Below, in pieces: positions 31,020 through 43,787 of a stretch of DNA of 64,000 nucleotides. Below the pieces are notes generated by a model. The model had not been told where the DNA came from. It did no database searches and saw nothing but the letters and a program-made list of their open reading frames with translations. Source of the stretch: Larix kaempferi (taxonomy: Eukaryota > Streptophyta > Pinopsida > Pinales > Pinaceae); the NCBI GenBank assembly GCA_027924585.1, contig BSBM01000299.1, positions 27,938,501-28,002,500 of the forward strand. Reading direction: 5' to 3'. The translations under genes were made by a program, and so were the position numbers. Numbering within the stretch: the first letter of the stretch is position 1; each line of letters begins with the position of its first letter.

Positions 31020-31890
31020 GAATAGGCAATTCCCGGCCAGTATGCTGACTGGGTTTATCAATCATCTCATTTAGCAATATGCTAGGCCGGTGCTCCGACT
31101 GCTTTTATTAATTAATTAAAGAATGTTTGTCTAGCATGCCAGCTGCTCCACAACATCAAGGGTTTAGTGCCCCCACCAACTACTCTTTGAATTTATCAAG
31201 CATTTGTAGCACCCAACGAGTTACACTCTGGAATTACTAAGAATTTATGGCGCCTGGCCAGTTACTCTCTGGTTTAACCAAGAATTATGGTTCTTTTAGG
31301 GTCCTTGCTTTCCTACAATGACCAAGGTTTTCAACAAAGAAACAATAGCATATCAGCTTAGCTGTTAGAAGACTTATACCTGAAATCTTCATTATTCCCA
31401 ACAAGAAAATAAATGAAAATGAATACTTATCTGTATTGTGCATTTTCCTTGCTACTCCATAGGTTTCCTTCTCTACTTTACAAGCCTTGGATCACCTATG
31501 GGGTGGATTCTTGGCCAGCACACATGCTGCTTCCACAACATCATCCGAATAGGCAATGCCAAGCTAGTACGCCGACTGCATTTATCAGGCATCCCAAAAA
31601 TCAGTATGCTAAGCTAGTACGCCGACTGGGTTTATCAGCATACAACGACCATTTCCAAGCCAGTTCTCCGACTAGGTTTGTCAGGAAATAACACCCTTCA
31701 CCAATACCTCCACAACATGCAAATAGCCAATTCCAATCTAGTACATCGACTGGGTTTGTCACGCATCCAACAACCATTCACCACAACATCCACATATCCA
31801 ATGCCAAGCCAATACACCGACTGGGTTTATCAGGCATAAAACAACCATTGCCAAGCCAGTACACCGACTGGGTTTATCAAGCAATAAGAA
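31020..31890. repeat. Degenerate tandem array with CCGACTGGGTTTATCA core
   Basis: The core with preceding CCAAGCCAGTAC recurs near 31042, 31569, 31618, 31664, 31743, 31813 and 31861, with spacing of about 46-80 bases in the dense right part (31540-31890). Units vary at many positions and spacers differ in length. Confidence 0.8.
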
Positions 31891-32803
31891 CAACATAATA
31901 TGATTACGTGGCTCCTTCTCTTATGCAACCAGTGGTTCCCTCCAGGAAATCCATAGGTGACTCACTTGACTACAGGCTAGCATGGCCCCCATAATACCCA
32001 CTCACACTACATAAGGATGATACCCCTTTTCTTCTGCATAGCTCCTCGGGCCTATCCATCTCTTCTAGTGTCCTTCAGTGTGAGCGTAGAAAGGTTACCA
32101 CTTCCCATACAGTCCTCTTGAGTACTTTCTCTTCACATTGCCCCTTAACGTGCAAAACCAAATTGCATTCGTATAAGCTGACAACACAAGAAGGATAAGT
32201 AGGCACATCAGTATTTCTACTCAAAAATTGTAATCATATTTCATAACATTCACTATCAAGTATTGAAACACCAGGAATGCGTCCATTCCCTTAGGGTGTA
32301 GTCAATATTGACAACCCCAACAAAACCCAGCACCTGAAAGATATGCATCCCTTTCTGATGTGAGTCATGTAGCCCCTAATCATACTCAAGTAGTCTGGAA
32401 TAATAATAAAACATGCTTTACATTTTAAATCTAATAACCAGACATGTATATTCTTAGTTAGGGTTACAGAATACTCATTCGTTTCACAAATGTATCTTTT
32501 CTTCATTGTGAAGAATGGGGGCTCCCTTCTCTAAGTCAATAGTCCTTCGGTTTTCCACCCCAATCTTTTCACGTTCCATAACCCACACATGCCTTCTCGG
32601 CATAGTTTTACCATCTCACTCACATGCAGTGCAGCTGAGGTGTTATCAAATTTTACAATGGTATTTCACCTGAAACCCATTTCCAAAGCATGGGATCCTT
32701 CCCATCTAATTTGGCTTCTGCAGGCAATCACACATGGTCTTCCTGCAATGTGTCATCCTTCTCATAACCTTTGGCTTCTGCACATGGTAGATCCTGGTCT
32801 TTA

Positions 32804-32808
32804 CTATG
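32804..32808. repeat. Target-site duplication CTATG, left copy
   Basis: CTATG flanks the solo LTR on the left and is repeated at 33414-33418. Confidence 0.8.
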
Positions 32809-33413
32809 TGTTAAAATTTGAGCATTAATTCACAATACTCTTGGATCTTTACTGAGAGAATAACATATATAGTATATCAATGCATAACAATCACAATAAG
32901 CATGACAAGCATAACAAAAATCAAAAGCATGAGAGACAAGAGACACAGAGTTTCCGTGGGGAAAACCCTAAGGTGAAAAACCCCACAACTTCCTCAAAGA
33001 TAGAGAGAGCAATGGCTCAACCAAAGTACAACCAAAATACACTTGAGATAGTCTCCTAAAGTAGATGATCCTCCTCCTCACTAGTGCGCCACTTTCTGAG
33101 TGAGAGAAGTGTGTCTTTTTGAATGATCCAAATAGAGATCTCCCGATCTCTATTTATACTTAACCTGTTTGCCCAGTTACACTATGGGGCGGACTTGTCT
33201 ATCTAGATACATCCACAATATAATATATATTTTAGGGCCGACCCCACACATGGTGGTCTAATAACCCATCGGCAAGTACACACACTTGCGACACTTGTCA
33301 ATCCACATGACAACACTTCCTTATAGAGGAATAACACATCTCTTATAAGGGTACAATAAATATATATGAAATACATAGATCAAATACATTCCGAAGTTAC
33401 ATATACATCAACA
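32809..33413 (-). mobile_element. Solo LTR nested in LARD B
   Basis: 605 bp, TGTTAAAATTTG to ACATCAACA on the plus strand, flanked by CTATG on both sides. It has a TATAAATA box on the minus strand (33151-33158) and a region (GAGACACAGAGTTTCCGTGG) that resembles the R/U5 part of the copia LTR at 48391. A solo LTR arises when the two LTRs of an element recombine. No partner LTR with this sequence was noticed in the window. Confidence 0.8.
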
Positions 33414-33418
33414 CTATG
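33414..33418. repeat. Target-site duplication CTATG, right copy
   Basis: Matches 32804-32808. Confidence 0.8.
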
Positions 33419-35929
33419 GACTTATCCTCATTGCCATATGCAAGACTTTTCTACTTGAAAACTGAAACTTCAATCAGCCAAACACGTTGTGAGTATCTAT
33501 GCATATAATCCTTTCATTGCCACAATAGTCACTGAAGTGATCTAAGAATTATAACACTCAATAATTCAAACACCTTCAGCTGTTAACATTTGAAATGCAA
33601 TGAAATATATACATTTCTATATATGCATCATCATCACAATAAAATTGCAAGACACAGTCACACTATCCATGCAATTTAAATAAACTGTAAATACTCATTA
33701 CTTCACATTCCATGCAATTATATCCTTCCAACAGAGTGCTCTGGTAGTCCATCACATGTCTACCCTCTTCATGCAGTCTTTCTCCTGCATTCATAGAAGC
33801 TCATGAAAAGGTATCAAGATTAACAATAGTCCACCATGTCATCTATTATCTAACTGCATTGAAACATATATATCACAACCATGCATTCACAATGCACCTC
33901 AACATGTGCACCCACACATATGCATGCACATTCACAACATTTTCATAATATTTTAATGTGCACTCACTCAATGCATAACCCCTCAATACAACCTTGCATT
34001 AATCCATGAGTACTATGCATTCCAACATATTATGGCCTAACCATTCCTATCTCATAGCATGCAATACCACAACAGGACCATAAGTGCTCACTTGCTTTGG
34101 TTGTTAGACTCACAACCAACATACACAAATGGCATGATATAATTTCATATGAATGCATTGAGATTTCTAAGTAATTATAGGGTGTAAGGATCATTGCCTT
34201 CACTTACCCACACCTCACCATACTTGGTAGGTCAACATTCCCATTCGGGCACTCAATACCACATGCAAACCAAATCAATATAGTTCAAACATAGTTGAAG
34301 GGATCTTACCAAATCCTCTTTCAATAAACATTCCAATTATGCACCAATAACCATTACCTGCATGGTTGTCATTAACATCGCTTGATGTTACTTGATCAAT
34401 TGGCCTCTTACCAAGGCTACTCATTCCTTTTCCCAATCATCATGATCATAGATTTGTTGCACCATCCTCTCTTCATAAGGTTGTTGGTCTCGTGCAACAA
34501 CGTCATCAACTTCTTTAGCCATGCTTTGATTGTATTTTGTCCTACAACCAATGTAGACACAACTAATTATTAGCAACCACCATAATTATCTCAAGTGGCT
34601 CATTGCATATGTAAAACCTCACTATTTTACCAATATGCAATATCCTATTCATGCACAAACATTTTCGCATGCACTGTGCAATGTTTACTGATATGCAATC
34701 TAGTGCATACTCATCGATGTAATCTCTTGCATTTTCAACCTTCTTATGCCATAGTTTATATGCATGACAATTTCATAATTATGAATACGATAGTTTATAT
34801 GCATGACAATTTCATAATTAAGGAATCCCTCTTCCATATCATAGTTGTTCTCGTTTCTTTCCAGTCATGCAATTATAGAAATTGCCCATATTGACAACAA
34901 TTCTTTTTTTTGGCAAAACAGCCGCTGGCACTTTCCTGCACCAAATATCTATGATATATGCGGACCTCGTTCAAATTTTAGTCATGCATCCCTGTTATCC
35001 TCTGGACAAGATTTCCAACGCCTATCCTTGTGCTCCATTCTGATCCAGGACATGGAATTTACATTTTCCAAAAATACAAACTTTGCCCAAATTTCTGCAC
35101 TTTTACACAGTTGTAATTTTATTCTAGAAGGCCAACTTCAGCTACATGCAGAAGTAAATTTAGGAAGAATGATGAAAACTTATCTACTGGGTGAAGGTAT
35201 TCCATATAACAAGGAACAATCAGCAACCTTCAGATCCCTGTTCTGATGCACCAGTCAATTTCTACAAAATTTGGGGCTTGGCTACTTTTAACTTTTCACT
35301 TTTTCCCCAAAATCTCAAAATTTGGCCAAAAATGGCTATCTCCCAATCTATGCATTTCTGGAAAATCTTCATCTAACGGAAACTGTCCATACTAATGAGA
35401 AGATGAAATGTTGAGTTCAGTAAAAATTTTGATTCCAATCTAGGGTCACTTTTACTGTCCACAAGTTTTTCAAAATCCCGAAAAAGTGGCCCGGAACAGT
35501 GCTTTTTGGCCTTCTTGCTCACCCCGACTCCACATCCTTTGGAGTTTGGATCCAAGATTCCAAAATTAACACTGTTCCTTCTCCATGGCCGCGCCATATT
35601 GATTTCAGCTCAAACTGACCTTCCGTCGAGCCTCGGGACACCCTCTTACAAAAGTCGCTATTCTCCATTTTCTGTCAAATTGGAGCATACTGGGTTTGGG
35701 ACCCTCTCTGGTTCTTTCATGAACTTCGTTAATGGCCTCCAAGCCTCATAGGAATCATCCGATTCTGAGCCCGACTGCTCCTTCTATCTAAAAATCAAGT
35801 TTTGGCCTCTATAATATTTTTTTTTTTTTAGCTCCTCCCTCTGCGACCGTCGATGGGTTTAACCTTAAAATCACCGACCTTGGTGCTGGATTTATCCCTA
35901 AATTCTGCGCCCGCAAGCCTTGATCATTG

Positions 35930-36190
35930 CGACCGCGTCGCAGGTTTTAACGCTAAAATTTCCACCGCGAGCAAGCCTCCATCGCAACTTTTAAGCCTAA
36001 AATTACTGCCGCGCGCAAATTTGAAGGCTAAAATTGTCGCCCGCGCAAGCCTCCATCACAACTTTTAAACCTAAAATTGCTGCCGCGCGCAAATTTTAAG
36101 GCTAAAATTGCCACCGATTCACCGTCGCATCGCAACTTTTAAGCTTAAAACCGCCATGAGTGTCGCAGCTTTTAAGCTTAGAATTGCCGC
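35930..36190. repeat. CpG-rich 74-bp tandem array in the LARD B leader
   Basis: Units such as GCAAGCCTCCATCGCAACTT at 35971 and its match at 36045 (period 74), with shorter related pieces either side (TTTTAAGCCTAAAATT, TGCCGCGCGCAAATT). It sits just downstream of the primer site in sense direction, like the CpG-rich array in the unrelated Tat-like element. Confidence 0.75.
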
Positions 36191-36480
36191 TTGTTTCGGC
36201 ATTTTTTGGCTGATCTTTGCCGATAGAGTCTTTTCTCTGCAACAATTTTGGCGCAAAATTAACCAAATTTTCATCGACCTTGGCGCAACAGTTATGGTTA
36301 AAATCGTTGCCAGAGATTTAAGCAAAATTTCCAACACTTAGAAAAAATTTCAAATTCTCAAAAACAGTTAGAAAATTTTATATTTTCCTTCTTTTTTTGA
36401 TGTTTAGTGTTGGATAGGAGGCATACTTACCGCTGCAACTGTAATAGGTAGCCCATGAAGGCCCAATGCTGCAACCAGCA

Positions 36481-36492
36481 GCTTTGATACCA
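36481..36492 (-). other. Primer-binding site of LARD B, Met type with one change
   Basis: Minus strand TGGTATCAAAGC, three bases inside the 5' LTR. The usual site is TGGTATCAGAGC, so there is one G-to-A difference. Confidence 0.85.
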
Positions 36493-36495
36493 CAA

Positions 36496-37880
36496 TGTAA
36501 AGTCTCCTCCCACGGATCCAACTCCGGTAAGAGAACATGATGCCAATCTATAGGGCTTTCACAAAAACTCAGCCCATTCTATAGATTCATAGCCATAAAA
36601 TTAATGTGTGCAGATGCAAATCAAACATATATGCACAGCGGAACAAGAACATCTCCCACACACACATTTGATATGCATTCAACATATCAATAATAAACAT
36701 CAAATTAAAACATTGCAGAAGTAAAATGCGCATAGAGAACACTTAACTTCATTGTGCAATTGTCCCAAACAACTAGCTATGTCGCTGCAACGTTCCACCC
36801 AACCGTAGGCCAGTTGTGTTCATCAATTTTCTCAACACAACTACCACCTCCGAGCTGGGCATGATTCTTACAAAGAAAGGGGACATTCCAGCTCATACAC
36901 AACCAAAGCAATCATTCCTCCAAGCCAATCCAACCCATAGCTGGCCTTATCAGGATAATTCTGAACTCTCTGCATTTATGGATGCTTGCACTCAAGCTCA
37001 AGCCAAAGCAATAGATACCCATTACCCATACCCCAACATACTCTTTCTACACACAGCAAAAATGGTCATTGGGCAAGGATACACAATCATAGCAAAGGTA
37101 TTTTACAAAACAGGCTCCATGGGTTTTTCCCAAAACGTGGGCACACCAAAAACAGATTGTGGATGGGGAAATCGTCCACAGGGAACCAACCCGATTTTCC
37201 ATGGGTATTTTGGGCATCTAAATGGCCAAAACGGCCCCAATGAAACCCCAAATCAAGCTCCCATACTCCCAGCCACTAAGCAACACAAAAATGCCCTCTT
37301 CGCAAATGAAAAACAAGGGAAACACAGGAAACAATGGAGGAAAAATGCCTAGGCAGCTCCAAAAACGTGAGAGATGCAAAACTGCTTGATGGGTAATGGC
37401 TTGGGAGGCAAATTCATGGCTCTTTTCTTGCCAAGGAAGCCAAACACGTTTTTCCATGCAGGGTGGTTTCCCATACTCGAATTTTGGATAGCTATACCTC
37501 TCATTCCCCAAGGCATTAACTACATCAACCAACTTTTGAGAGAAATGAATGATTGGGTAAAAAAGTCAACATGGGTAGTTGAGTGTTTGATAGGTTATCT
37601 CATTGACACTTGGCTTGACTTGATTGGCTCAAGGGTTTGAATGTTTTCCCTCCCAATTCCTTGTAAAATCATGCCCCCATCTCTTGTTGCATTGCATAGC
37701 TAGTTGTGGGTGTTTTATTAAAATGCATATTTACAATTCCAATGTGCCTTGCTAGCATGTAAACCATATGCATCAATAAATCGATGGTGGGGCCTTGTCC
37801 TTGAGCTCCTCACCACGATTTTATAGCAATATTACATCATTTACATTTTAATGCAATAGGGTCAAAATTGGGATATTACA
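36496..37880 (-). repeat. 5' LTR of LARD B
   Basis: 1,385 bp, plus strand TGTAAAGTCTCC to GGGATATTACA. It contains a 178-codon plus-strand frame (36816-37352), antisense to the element, without known motifs; probably chance. Confidence 0.92.
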
Positions 37881-37885
37881 TGCTA
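37881..37885. repeat. Target-site duplication TGCTA, right copy
   Basis: Matches 28318-28322. Confidence 0.93.
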
Positions 37886-39915
37886 CATCTAACATCTAAC
37901 AAGTTATAGCAGCACTAAATCCTCTAAATTCCAATGTTTAACTTTGAAAATTGAGAGTGAAGGCCAATGACAACAATTCAATACAACTTGGTGTTTGGTG
38001 TTTAATATGATGTGAAATAATTTAATGTTGTAGTTGAACATCCGATTTTAATGTTGATGTTTGTTGAGGCTCATTAAAGATGAGTTGAACCATCCAATTC
38101 TCCAAATATAGTTGAACCATGTTGTAGTTGAACTTCTCTTACTGTCATCCTGGAGGTTGGTACAAGTAGTTATTCATCAATGCAATTGAGTGGCGCTGCA
38201 ACAGATGAGTCTTCACTCTTCAGTCAATGATGTAACATGTTCTCTAATCTTACCTGGATTCCATGGTGCCATTGCTATAGGTATGAGGTAGATAGGTTAT
38301 TAGGTGCTAGGTAAATCTACGCAGACATAACTATAATGGTTGACATGCAATTTTAACCCCAGCCTTTTTTAATGGCATTTTAATTTAAATGCTCCATATT
38401 TTTTTCCAAAAAGACAAAAATAAGAAATAACATTTTATATGACGGGAAATTTTTAAATGCCACTTCATAGACGGTCTAGGAGCCCTTTGACGGGATGTGA
38501 CGGCTTGAATTTTGATCCCTGCTCCAGATGTGCATACCATGATTGAGGGAATTTTAGGGTAAGCACTTAAACTTCACCCCTTGTTCAATTTCTATCAACA
38601 TATGAGTCTTTTGGTAGTTTTGAATTTCATACCAAAGAGATAGGCTTGAATTTTTTGCAAAGGATGGGTTTTGATGGCCAATGTCTTGAAAATCATGGTT
38701 AAGGCATGAAGAGACCCATTGCAATGAACTCTAGACTACAACATGTTCATTTAGGATATTATGGTGGTAAGGAAGTCAAAGGTGGATGTTCTAAGACACA
38801 TTTAAATAATGTGAAAGCCTCAAATATAATCTCTGTGGAGGTTCAAGATTGAGGAAATACAACTCCAACCAAAGAATAGATAAAAAATAATGATCAACAT
38901 CCCTTTGTAAGAATGATCAACATCCCATCATGAGGATTTGTACGAAGCCATTGATGTGATCCTTAAAGAACTCAAGAAAATGAAACTACAAGCAGTTGAA
39001 TCTTTCAATCGAGCTACCTATAGCTTTGTGCATGTGTATGAATTGAAGAGATCTAGTCACCAAGAAGTGATGGGCCTAAAAGCAAGAAAGGTAAGCATGA
39101 AGAAGATTGGTTTTCCTGAGTATGATGACAGGGGCTTCCAAATGTCAAAAATCGATGCAGTGATTCAACGATCTGGAAAAAAAGGCTACCAAGCTCTTTA
39201 AAATCTTCTAAGCAATTATATTACATGGTAAACAATGGAGCAATCTCCCGACCTGCGTATGCATAGTTACATGGTAAGGACGGAACAAATGCGGGTGGAA
39301 AACACTCTTTATATTAAGCTGGTCCTCAATGAAACTAATAATGGTATGGTTTCAACTTTCAAGCATTGATCCAATGATATTATAAGATGGAATTATGGGC
39401 CAATAGATTCCTATGTGGAGTCATCCTTCCACTTTGCCATACCTATCTTCCTCATCTCTATTCTACTTGCTCCAAACTCTAAATCAATGAATTGAATGCA
39501 TACTTATAAAATTATTGTGGGTTAGGGAAAAAAAGGAAAGCAAATTGCACCCCTTACCATGCAAGAGGGAACCCACGAGACATTTAGTACATCCAACGAT
39601 TCACCTAGATATTAATTCTATTGTCCCCAAGATTCTTTTGGAGGTCCTCTTTTTTGGCATAACCATGCTCCATATCTCAATAATGTGCAAATATCATTGG
39701 CTTGGGGTATCTTTGCTACTGATTTTAAGACTCATTTAAGGTTGCTATGAATCCCCTTGGAAAATTTTCATTTATGCTACAGGATACTGGTGACTCAAAA
39801 GTAAATGATTTCACCAAAATATGCTTGAGGAGGCCTACAGGCCTTACACTACCACAACCCTTGATTGCCGCATTAGTTCTATGCATAAAAATCATTTTAT
39901 TTCCTGCATCTTATT
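37886..39915. other. CACTA interior, middle part, unassigned
   Basis: No recognised gene. The frame 38938-39201 on the plus strand (87 codons, begins MYEAIDVILKELKK, K-rich) is open and protein-like but matches nothing I know; it could be a fragment of a decayed element gene. The remainder shows nothing assignable. Confidence 0.4.
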
Positions 39916-40730
39916 GCTTGGAGCTGTATCAGCTCTGGGTACAAACAACAATCAACTGGGAAACATACCCTAAATAAATTTGTCCCTAAAAATGGATCTG
40001 GGATGGGTATGTAGAATGAATACGTTTTTTGTTCAACCTTGTAATTTTGTGAAGTATGATGCCTTTTGGTATAAGAAACCATCACTATAAAGTCTAATGC
40101 AAAATCCAGGAAATGAATACCACTAAATTGTAAACAAGAAGACAAGTAATACAAGTAATATTGGATGACTACATATTAGGCTTTCAAAATGTGCCCAACA
40201 TTATATTGTTAAGCTCACTTGATTGCATTTTTTAATTAATTTTTTTTAAGGACTTTTCATAAGAGTCACTAAATTTTCTTCTTGGAATGGCTTGGAGCTA
40301 TATCATCTCTAGGTACAGACAACAATCAACTGGGAAACATACCCTAAATAAATTTGTCCCTAAAAATGGATCTAAGATGGGTATGTAGAATGAATACGTA
40401 TTTTTGTCAACCTTGTAATTTTGTGAAGTATGATGCCTTTCAGTATCAAAAACCATCGCTATAAAGTCTAATGCAAAAGCCATGAAATGAATACCACTAA
40501 GTTGTAAACAAGAAGACAAGTAATACAAGTAATACTGCACGACTACACATTATGCTTTCAAAATGTGCCCAACATTATATTGTCAAGCTCACTTGATTGC
40601 ATTTTTCAATTAATTTTTGTTAAGGACTTTTCATAAGAGTCACTAAATTTTCTTCTTGGAATGGCCTGGAGCTGTATGAGAAACCATCACTATAAAGTCT
40701 AATGCAAAAGCCAGGAAATGAATAACCGAG
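39916..40730. repeat. 374-bp tandem repeat, two full units and a truncated third
   Basis: Units begin GCTTGGAGCTG at 39916, GCTTGGAGCTA at 40290 and GCCTGGAGCTG at 40664; the spacing is exactly 374 both times. The third unit has an internal deletion of about 150 bases (joins GAGCTGTAT to GAGAAACCATCAC) and then fades out. The LINE fragment starts directly after. Confidence 0.9.
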
Positions 40731-40769
40731 AGTTCTTCATTTTTGCCTAGTTCTAAATAAGTGTTCTTC

Positions 40770-41380
40770 ATTTTTGTTTGGTTCTAAATAAGCGAGTTTT
40801 AAATAGGGATAGGATGCAACATAGGAACAAAATTGGACCCGGTATGTGCATTCATTGTAGGTGTAATGAAGAAACAAATGACCATCTCTTTCTTTATTGC
40901 CCCTTCACTCAACAGGTCTGTTTAAAGGGTGAGCGCCATCTCAATTTGGGAAACCTATGGGATAAAGATTCTCTGGAGGGATACTTCCTAGGGTTCTTTA
41001 ATCGTAAGGAACTAAAGATGTTCCAAGAAATTCCATATCTGATCAACTAGGGTATTTGGATGGAAAGAAATGAGAGACTATTTGAGGAGAAGCAGGTTCC
41101 TTCTTTCAAGATCACTTCACAAACAATGGCACTCTTTTCTCACTACTCCCGAACCTACCTAACAAATCCTATTCAAATTCTTAGAGAGGTAACTATGAAC
41201 AAGGATTTTCCTTGGATATTTTTGAATGGGGCAACTTGCTAGGGGATTGGGAATACTTCTGGTTTAGGATTTCTCCTTTACCTTTCAGACAGTCACTATT
41301 TTATGGGTGCAGAGAAAAATAAAGCTGGTGAATTCAATGCATTTTTCTATCTATTGAAGTTTGTTGTACACATTTTCAGA
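40770..41380 (+). pseudogene. LINE-type reverse transcriptase C-terminal fragment (zf-RVT plus RNase H start)
   Basis: Translation from 40778 gives NRDRMQHRNKIGPGMCIHC, then NEETNDHLFLYCPF: the Cys-X2-Cys...His-X4-Cys zinc-binding region found at the C-terminus of plant LINE reverse transcriptases. After a stop at about 41048 the same frame continues (GIWMERNERLFEE...) to FPWIFLNGATC and, past another stop, GLGFLLYLSDSHYFMG, which resembles the beginning of the attached RNase H. The catalytic RT part is missing upstream, so it is a truncated, dead 3' piece. No poly-A tail or duplication seen. Confidence 0.75.
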
Positions 41381-43787
41381 CTCCTTATCTACAGAAGAAT
41401 TATTATTAGAGGAGGTTGGCATGTTATTTATTGATGAGTATAGTGAGGGACTTCTGGTCTCTTCGATGACCTGTGAACTAAATGAAATTTGATGGAAACA
41501 ATGTGATGAAATAATTTTGTAGGATCCTATGTTGTCTAGATGCAGTTGATTAGTATTGTGTGTATGCTCATTTTGGCTGTCACCTGGGGACACATTTTAG
41601 AGTAGTAGGCTGATGAGGACTTATAACGATTAAAATTGAATAGTATCCAAAGTTTGTGCTTCGACAGCTATGGATTGTATTTTTAGTTCTAATTGAATAG
41701 AAAATATGTTGTAGCTTTCTTTACAACAATTAAAAACTAAAAGCCAACAAATGTTCTCATTAAAAAATTAATCATGTTAAACATGGTTGGGATCATCAAT
41801 TACTGTCACAATATCTTGTAAACCCTGAAGTTCCAAAAAGGTGCCCTATTGTTTTATGCCAAAAGTGCCTAGTGTGATTTGCCTCTACAATTTTTCCTCT
41901 TGAAAACATAATTTTGTCCATTAACTAACTTAGGTATTTGAAGGCATCTTTGCAAATTGCAAGTTTTCTATAAGCCAAGCCTCCATCTTAAGGTAAGGAT
42001 GAATATGCTTGGTTTGTAGCAATTATGGATTGGATTTCTTTTGGATTCCTTGTGCAACACATGGATTTTGACTCACACATCAAACAACAAGGGTTTCTTA
42101 TGGATATGTTGTATGCATCCCTCTTCTGTTAGTTAATACTTCTTATGGTCCACGGCTCCACTCTTTAACAATAGAAACAACAGTTGAACAAATTTGTACA
42201 TGTCAACTCTAGTTGAATCAATGCCCTCGAGTCCTTAAGGATAATAAAAAGGATCTCCACACAAACTCTCTTGTTTGGATTTTCAATCCATATAGACTTA
42301 TAAGGATCAAAGCCCAATGTGCAATGAAACAATCCAAAAATATCGAAAAGTAAAATAGAGACCAAAAAGCTACAATTCTCTCCGACATTAGCAAATCTGA
42401 GCTTCAATGTTTTAATCACAAGGTATTGAAGTTTTCCTATGTTGAAAAATCTTCAAAAGCTTACTTGTGGGATTCAAACATTTTGATGGATCTATATCTA
42501 AGTTGAAAAATATTCAAAATTTTTAATATATTTTGATGAATTTATATCTAAGAAACATGTAGGATGTTGAATTAGATATAGAAGACATGGATTAAATGAT
42601 ATAACATCAATAATCTAGTAGTTATAACTTATAACATTGTCATCAAATGATCAACCATAACAACTTTTATAGGAGCTTGGCAAAGACAAGAGGTACCATA
42701 ACATTGTCATCAAATAATCAACCCATTATAGGATCTTTTAGTATAGGAGAGGTAGGGAATGGAATTGGATCAATACTTTAGACATTAGGTGATTTAGGGT
42801 CTCACCTGACCATAGTTGATATGTTAACATCCATATCCCGACCTATTTAATCTCCTGTATTTCATCCCCCATGGAATGTATAGTAGCATCTGCAATCTGA
42901 ACTTTGTGCTACCAACAACCTATTGTATTTGGTCGCCCCTGTTATTTGCTTGGATTGTCCTTGTTATTATAGAGTTTTCCTTCTACTTTATCTATGTGTT
43001 GGAACATTTAGCTAATTTTTGGGGAAAAAGGGGACTAGTTAAGCATGTTCTCAAGGGAATTTGTGGCGGAATCAATGATAAAGTCAAAGTAATGAAATGA
43101 TCATTATCAAAATAATCATTATTGCCTCAAATAATAATGTTTAGCTAACTAAGCTAAGGGAGAATATAAGTTAAGATACATGTACAGTAAAGGTTCTAGA
43201 GTTTGAAGATCTTAGTGTTGGACAAAATAGATGATTTGTCAATGAAGCCAAATATTAGAGTAGTGCCTTTCCTAGGTATGGAATGAGGCATATTTTGTGT
43301 GTCAAACAATTAACACACAAATCTGATGGTAAACATGATTATCCTACAAGAAAACTAAGACGGAAACAAATATTGTGGGGATGTATGGAAAAGCTTTTTT
43401 AGCATCTCCAGCAATCGCAAGGTCATGTTTCTGTGATAATCTATTTGTAGAGAGGAGATATGAAAGGGAATATCTAGTGAATTTATTTGGGAACTTGAAC
43501 AAATTTCCTGTATCAAATTACAATGAATAGTCAATAGTCAAAGGAATTTATAGCAGCAATTCTTGGGCCTATTCTATGCAAATCTGGGGCAAAAACCCTA
43601 ACACCTATCCCTGTAATTAAATTAACAAATTTTGCATCATTTTGGGTTGTGTTTCTTCTGCAACTAATGCTTAGATGTTTTCTCTCATCTATGAATGGTT
43701 AGAGGTGCATAGTGGAGGTTTAGTCGAATACACAAGAATTTGATAAAAGTGTTGCATAGTGGAGGTTTAGACAAATATTCTGGACAA
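41381..43787. other. CACTA interior, unassigned
   Basis: AT-rich, no gene, LTR end or RNA gene recognised. It ends at the copia element. Confidence 0.4.

Larger units (their letters stand above)
29723..36480 (-). other. Interior of LARD B
   Basis: No retroelement domain found. From left: low-complexity sequence to about 31000; a 17-bp-core array (31020-31890); unassigned sequence; a solo LTR (32809-33413); AC- and CAT-rich sequence to about 34900; unassigned sequence; a CpG-rich array (35930-36190) near the primer site. Open frames up to about 130 codons occur but none shows a known motif. Confidence 0.75.
28323..37880 (-). mobile_element. LARD B: 9.6-kb non-coding LTR retrotransposon nested in the CACTA element
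   Basis: Two 1.38-kb LTRs (28323-29706, 36496-37880) with TG...CA ends and a TGCTA duplication. The Met-type primer site (beside the right LTR) and purine tract (beside the left LTR) both give minus orientation. The 6.8-kb interior shows no gag, RT or integrase in any frame; instead it contains two tandem arrays and a solo LTR. This fits a large retrotransposon derivative. LTR identity is roughly 93% in the parts I compared, so it is much older than the Tat-like element. Confidence 0.92.

Noticed and set aside
36816-37352. 178-codon plus-strand ORF
   Set aside because: It lies inside an LTR, antisense to the element; the matching stretch in the other LTR has stops and a frameshift, and no motif is recognisable.
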